DNA of 64,000 nucleotides, taken from NCBI RefSeq assembly GCF_025502585.1, contig NZ_CP106679.1, positions 124,001-188,000 on the forward strand, read 5' to 3'. A program made the translations under genes and the position numbers. The DNA is from Reichenbachiella agarivorans. Lineage in GTDB: Bacteria; Bacteroidota; Bacteroidia; Cytophagales; Cyclobacteriaceae. Below the pieces are notes generated by a model. That model did no database searches and was not told where the DNA came from. It worked only from the letters and a program-made list of their open reading frames with translations. Below, in pieces: positions 61,839 through 64,000 of the stretch (position 1 is the first letter of the stretch; each line of letters starts with the position of its first letter).

Positions 61839-63395
61839 ATGACAAAGCAAACGCCAGAGGCATCCAACAAACTGTCTCCAGATCAGATCGACCAGTGTAT
61901 TTCTATTTTGGAAGCACTCAATGAGGATACCGATCAAATATTTGTCATCCCCAAAGAAAAACGTCAGGCCCTGCTCATAGCTGCTGGAAAATTGTCCCGA
62001 CCGAGCAAAGAAGAACTTTTGATTCGCAAAAAAGGTGCTAAGAAAATCATCAAGAGCCAAGTCAAAATTCAAGACAAACAAGCACGAAACAATACCGGCA
62101 TCCGCAGTGCCAGAGAAGCCAGCGTCTTTGTCGCGCCAACTATGATTGCACTGACGGGTGCAGAAGCCGATAAAGAAGTAGAACTCAACTCACCGCGGAG
62201 CTGCTATGTCTGCAAACAGGTGTACAACCGACTCCACCACTTCTACGATACCATGTGCAAGGAATGCGGTGACTTCAACTATGCCAAGAGATTTCAAACG
62301 GCAGACCTCAGCGGTCAAGTAGCCTTGGTGACTGGATCTCGCCTCAAAATTGGTTACCATATTACACTGATGATGCTCCGTGCTGGTGCTACCGTGATTG
62401 CCACGACTCGTTTTCCGGTGGATTCTGCCTTGCGCTTCGCCAAAGAATCCGATTTCCCCGAATGGGGTCATCGACTCAAAATCCACGGGCTAGATCTGCG
62501 ACACATCCCTAGTGTTGAGATATTTTGCAACTTCATCGAGCAGCGCTATGATCGCCTCGATGTATTGATCAACAATGCCGCACAGACTGTCCGACGTCCT
62601 GCTGGGTTCTATCAACACCTGATGCCCAACGAAGGACGAACTGTTAGCGAGTTGCCAGCATTTGCACAGGAGCTCTTGGCGGATCATGAAGCCTGTCTCC
62701 ATGAGTTGAGAGAACTCAGTGCGGGATTTGCAGAAGGTCAGGGCAAAAACCTGCCCGTCACTTGGCATGGCAAACAACTGGGCATAGGCTTGAGTGCCTC
62801 TGCACAATTGTCACAGATCCCCTACAGCATCGACAATTCACTCACTGCAGCGGAAGTCTTCCCTGATGGACAACTGGATGCAGACTTGCAGCAGGTGGAT
62901 TTGAGAAAAACCAACAGCTGGAGACTGAAGTTGGGCGAAATCCCAACCAACGAAATGCTGGAAGTACAACTGGTCAACTCTGTTGCCCCCTTCGTACTCT
63001 GCAACCGCCTGGTCAATCTCATGAAAAAAGAAGACACGGGCATGAAACATATCATCAACGTATCGGCGATGGAAGGAAAATTCCACCAGTTTCACAAAGA
63101 GGACCGTCATCCACACACCAACATGGCCAAGGCTGCACTCAACATGATGACCCTCACTGCTGCATCAGACTTTGCCAAATACGGCATCTACACCAATGCC
63201 GTAGATACAGGCTGGGTGACAGACGAAGATCCTGCAGAACTGGCACGACGCAAAGAAGAACTGCATGACTTTCAGCCACCATTAGACATCGTAGATGGAG
63301 CAGCTCGTGTGATGGATCCTCTATTCGACGGCATCAATACTGGTAAACACTGGTGTGGGAAGTTCCTGAAGGATTATAAGCCTACGTCGTGGTAG
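61839..63395 (+). CDS. SDR-family oxidoreductase with zinc knuckle and altered active site
   Basis: I start at ATG 61839 ([12 protein letters not shown]); the ORF extension to TTG 61815 would place the promoter inside the gene. An N-terminal region of about 120 residues ends in a CxxC/CxxC knuckle (CYVC and CKEC). A Rossmann domain (about residues 150-518) follows, with [15 protein letters not shown] and the NNAA of LINNAAQT. The catalytic YxxxK of normal SDRs is replaced by [10 protein letters not shown]-like sequence, so Thr-x-x-x-Lys stands where Tyr-x-x-x-Lys should, while the Ser of INVSAMEG is kept. Length (518 residues) is twice the usual. Function is unknown, and the missing Tyr suggests either an altered reaction or an inactive member. 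Confidence 0.75.
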   Translation: MTKQTPEASNKLSPDQIDQCISILEALNEDTDQIFVIPKEKRQALLIAAGKLSRPSKEELLIRKKGAKKIIKSQVKIQDKQARNNTGIRSAREASVFVAPTMIALTGAEADKEVELNSPRSCYVCKQVYNRLHHFYDTMCKECGDFNYAKRFQTADLSGQVALVTGSRLKIGYHITLMMLRAGATVIATTRFPVDSALRFAKESDFPEWGHRLKIHGLDLRHIPSVEIFCNFIEQRYDRLDVLINNAAQTVRRPAGFYQHLMPNEGRTVSELPAFAQELLADHEACLHELRELSAGFAEGQGKNLPVTWHGKQLGIGLSASAQLSQIPYSIDNSLTAAEVFPDGQLDADLQQVDLRKTNSWRLKLGEIPTNEMLEVQLVNSVAPFVLCNRLVNLMKKEDTGMKHIINVSAMEGKFHQFHKEDRHPHTNMAKAALNMMTLTAASDFAKYGIYTNAVDTGWVTDEDPAELARRKEELHDFQPPLDIVDGAARVMDPLFDGINTGKHWCGKFLKDYKPTSW

Positions 63396-63445
63396 GATAA
63401 TTTGTACTGATCTCATGATTCGTAGAATACACGCATATTTGTAGT

Positions 63446-64000
63446 ATGTCACTCCGCATCATCCAAACCACCCAGACAGCCAGCGAAGAAATAAATAATT
63501 TCCTCTCCAAAAACCTGATTGGCACACCCCAGCAGTCTCCAGTATATCAACAGCTCTCAACCCGTCAAAAACTAGCACATATCCCCAAAGCACATTTTGC
63601 TACTTTATGGAAGGCTGAGCAACTGCTCAGTACTTGTTGTTTCTGTGAGCGTGAAGCAATTTTGGAGGAGCAAGCTATCAAAAGTTACTATGTCCGTTAC
63701 TTTTCACTTCTTGATCAATTCCGAATCCAACGCAGAAAAACAAATACCCCACGCAGCAAAAACAGTCTGATCAAATCAGAAATTCACGAGATGCTGACTG
63801 GGACAGGGCTAGGAAGTGTGCCTGGAGAAAGCAACATCTTCTACGCCTACGTCGATCCCAACAATGCACGGTCTGCCCTGCTCTGTGAGGAATTTGGTTT
63901 CCAACCAATCCGTCAATTCACCACACATATCATTGGCAGAGTCTTTCCCAAAAAGAGAGTAGATTTCAAGCAAGTAAGTACAAAAGAGGATCATATTGTC
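63446..64000 (+). CDS. Putative GNAT-like protein, truncated by the window end
   Basis: An uninterrupted frame runs from ATG 63446 (MSLRIIQTTQTASEEINNFL) to the window end, at least 185 residues. It contains a CCFCEREAI cluster early on and SALLCEEFGFQPI later, in which EEFGFQP is a weak echo of the N-acetyltransferase C-terminal motif. The middle is basic (RIQRRKTNTPRSKNSLIKS). The GNAT suggestion rests mainly on the C-terminal pattern and is tentative. A TA-rich CATATTTG just upstream keeps 7 of 8 bases of a -7 box. Confidence 0.5.
   Translation, partial: MSLRIIQTTQTASEEINNFLSKNLIGTPQQSPVYQQLSTRQKLAHIPKAHFATLWKAEQLLSTCCFCEREAILEEQAIKSYYVRYFSLLDQFRIQRRKTNTPRSKNSLIKSEIHEMLTGTGLGSVPGESNIFYAYVDPNNARSALLCEEFGFQPIRQFTTHIIGRVFPKKRVDFKQVSTKEDHIV

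Noticed and set aside
1-64000. CRISPR arrays, tRNA or rRNA genes, prophage
   Set aside because: No regularly spaced short repeats, no tRNA cloverleaf or rRNA sequence and no phage structural genes were recognised; a tRNAscan and CRISPR search would settle the small cases.

Overview
The window looks like chromosome of a marine Bacteroidota bacterium, probably of the order Cytophagales (Reichenbachiella-, Ekhidna- or Fulvivirga-like). The signs are TAnnTTTG promoter boxes with little Shine-Dalgarno signal, an Oar-type TonB-dependent receptor with a carboxypeptidase-regulatory N-terminus, a type IX secretion sorting domain, GSCFA, DUF4097 and DUF2157-like proteins, a THX ribosomal protein gene, and alginate-lyase lipoproteins. 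The genus is an inference from gene content only.

Layout. 1-2.9 kb: the 3' end of a NIF3-family gene, a zinc-ribbon coiled-coil protein and a TPR protein. 3.0-4.3 kb: a REP-associated tyrosine transposase (RAYT) gene between two long palindrome-rich direct repeats, then a second dispersed repeat. 4.4-12.9 kb: an Oar-like receptor, small proteins, a secreted amidohydrolase, a nucleotidyltransferase, a peroxiredoxin, the SRP RNA and ftsE. 12.9-15 kb: an ECF sigma factor / membrane anti-sigma-like protein / DUF4097 operon. 15.2-16.7 kb: a membrane-anchored FMN glutamate-synthase-like enzyme. 17-22 kb: a molybdenum cofactor cluster (moeA, moaC, a MobB-like/MobA fusion, moaE, moaD, a DUF7009 gene, moaA). 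23-28 kb: sirtuin, pta-ackA and GSCFA. 28-35.7 kb: a giant ABCG-like transporter, a lipoprotein, an aldo/keto reductase, sucD, a KdsC-like phosphatase, THX and DUF305. 36-39.5 kb: a secreted PL6 lyase with a T9SS tail. 39.5-46.7 kb: mostly minus-strand genes including two DinB-like proteins and a two-component system, with accessory-looking DNA and hairpin repeats at 40.5-42.4 kb. 47-53 kb: an outer-membrane barrel, two RICIN+PL7 alginate-lyase lipoproteins and two FKBP lipoproteins. 53-64 kb: a YheT-like hydrolase, ROK kinase, SelW-like protein, a decayed barrel gene, paired DUF2157-like membrane proteins, a class B1 metallo-beta-lactamase, a sulfurtransferase, a 7TM histidine kinase, an unusual SDR with a zinc knuckle, and a truncated final gene.

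How the genes work together. The PL6 and PL7 lyases suggest extracellular alginate (or related polyuronate) degradation that is not organised as a SusCD locus. The Moco genes cover most of the pathway from GTP to a nucleotide-bearing cofactor, although no molybdoenzyme is in view. pta-ackA and sucD belong to central carbon metabolism.

The most interesting items are the RAYT gene with its flanking repeats, the GATACGTATC repeat family, the two PL7 lipoproteins with near-duplicate lectin domains but different catalytic domains, the MobB-like/MobA fusion, the AGTTGA-N3-TCGACT operator-like palindromes before the SDR gene, and the frameshifted barrel remnant near 55.4 kb. I found no CRISPR array, tRNA, rRNA, prophage or recognisable defence island.
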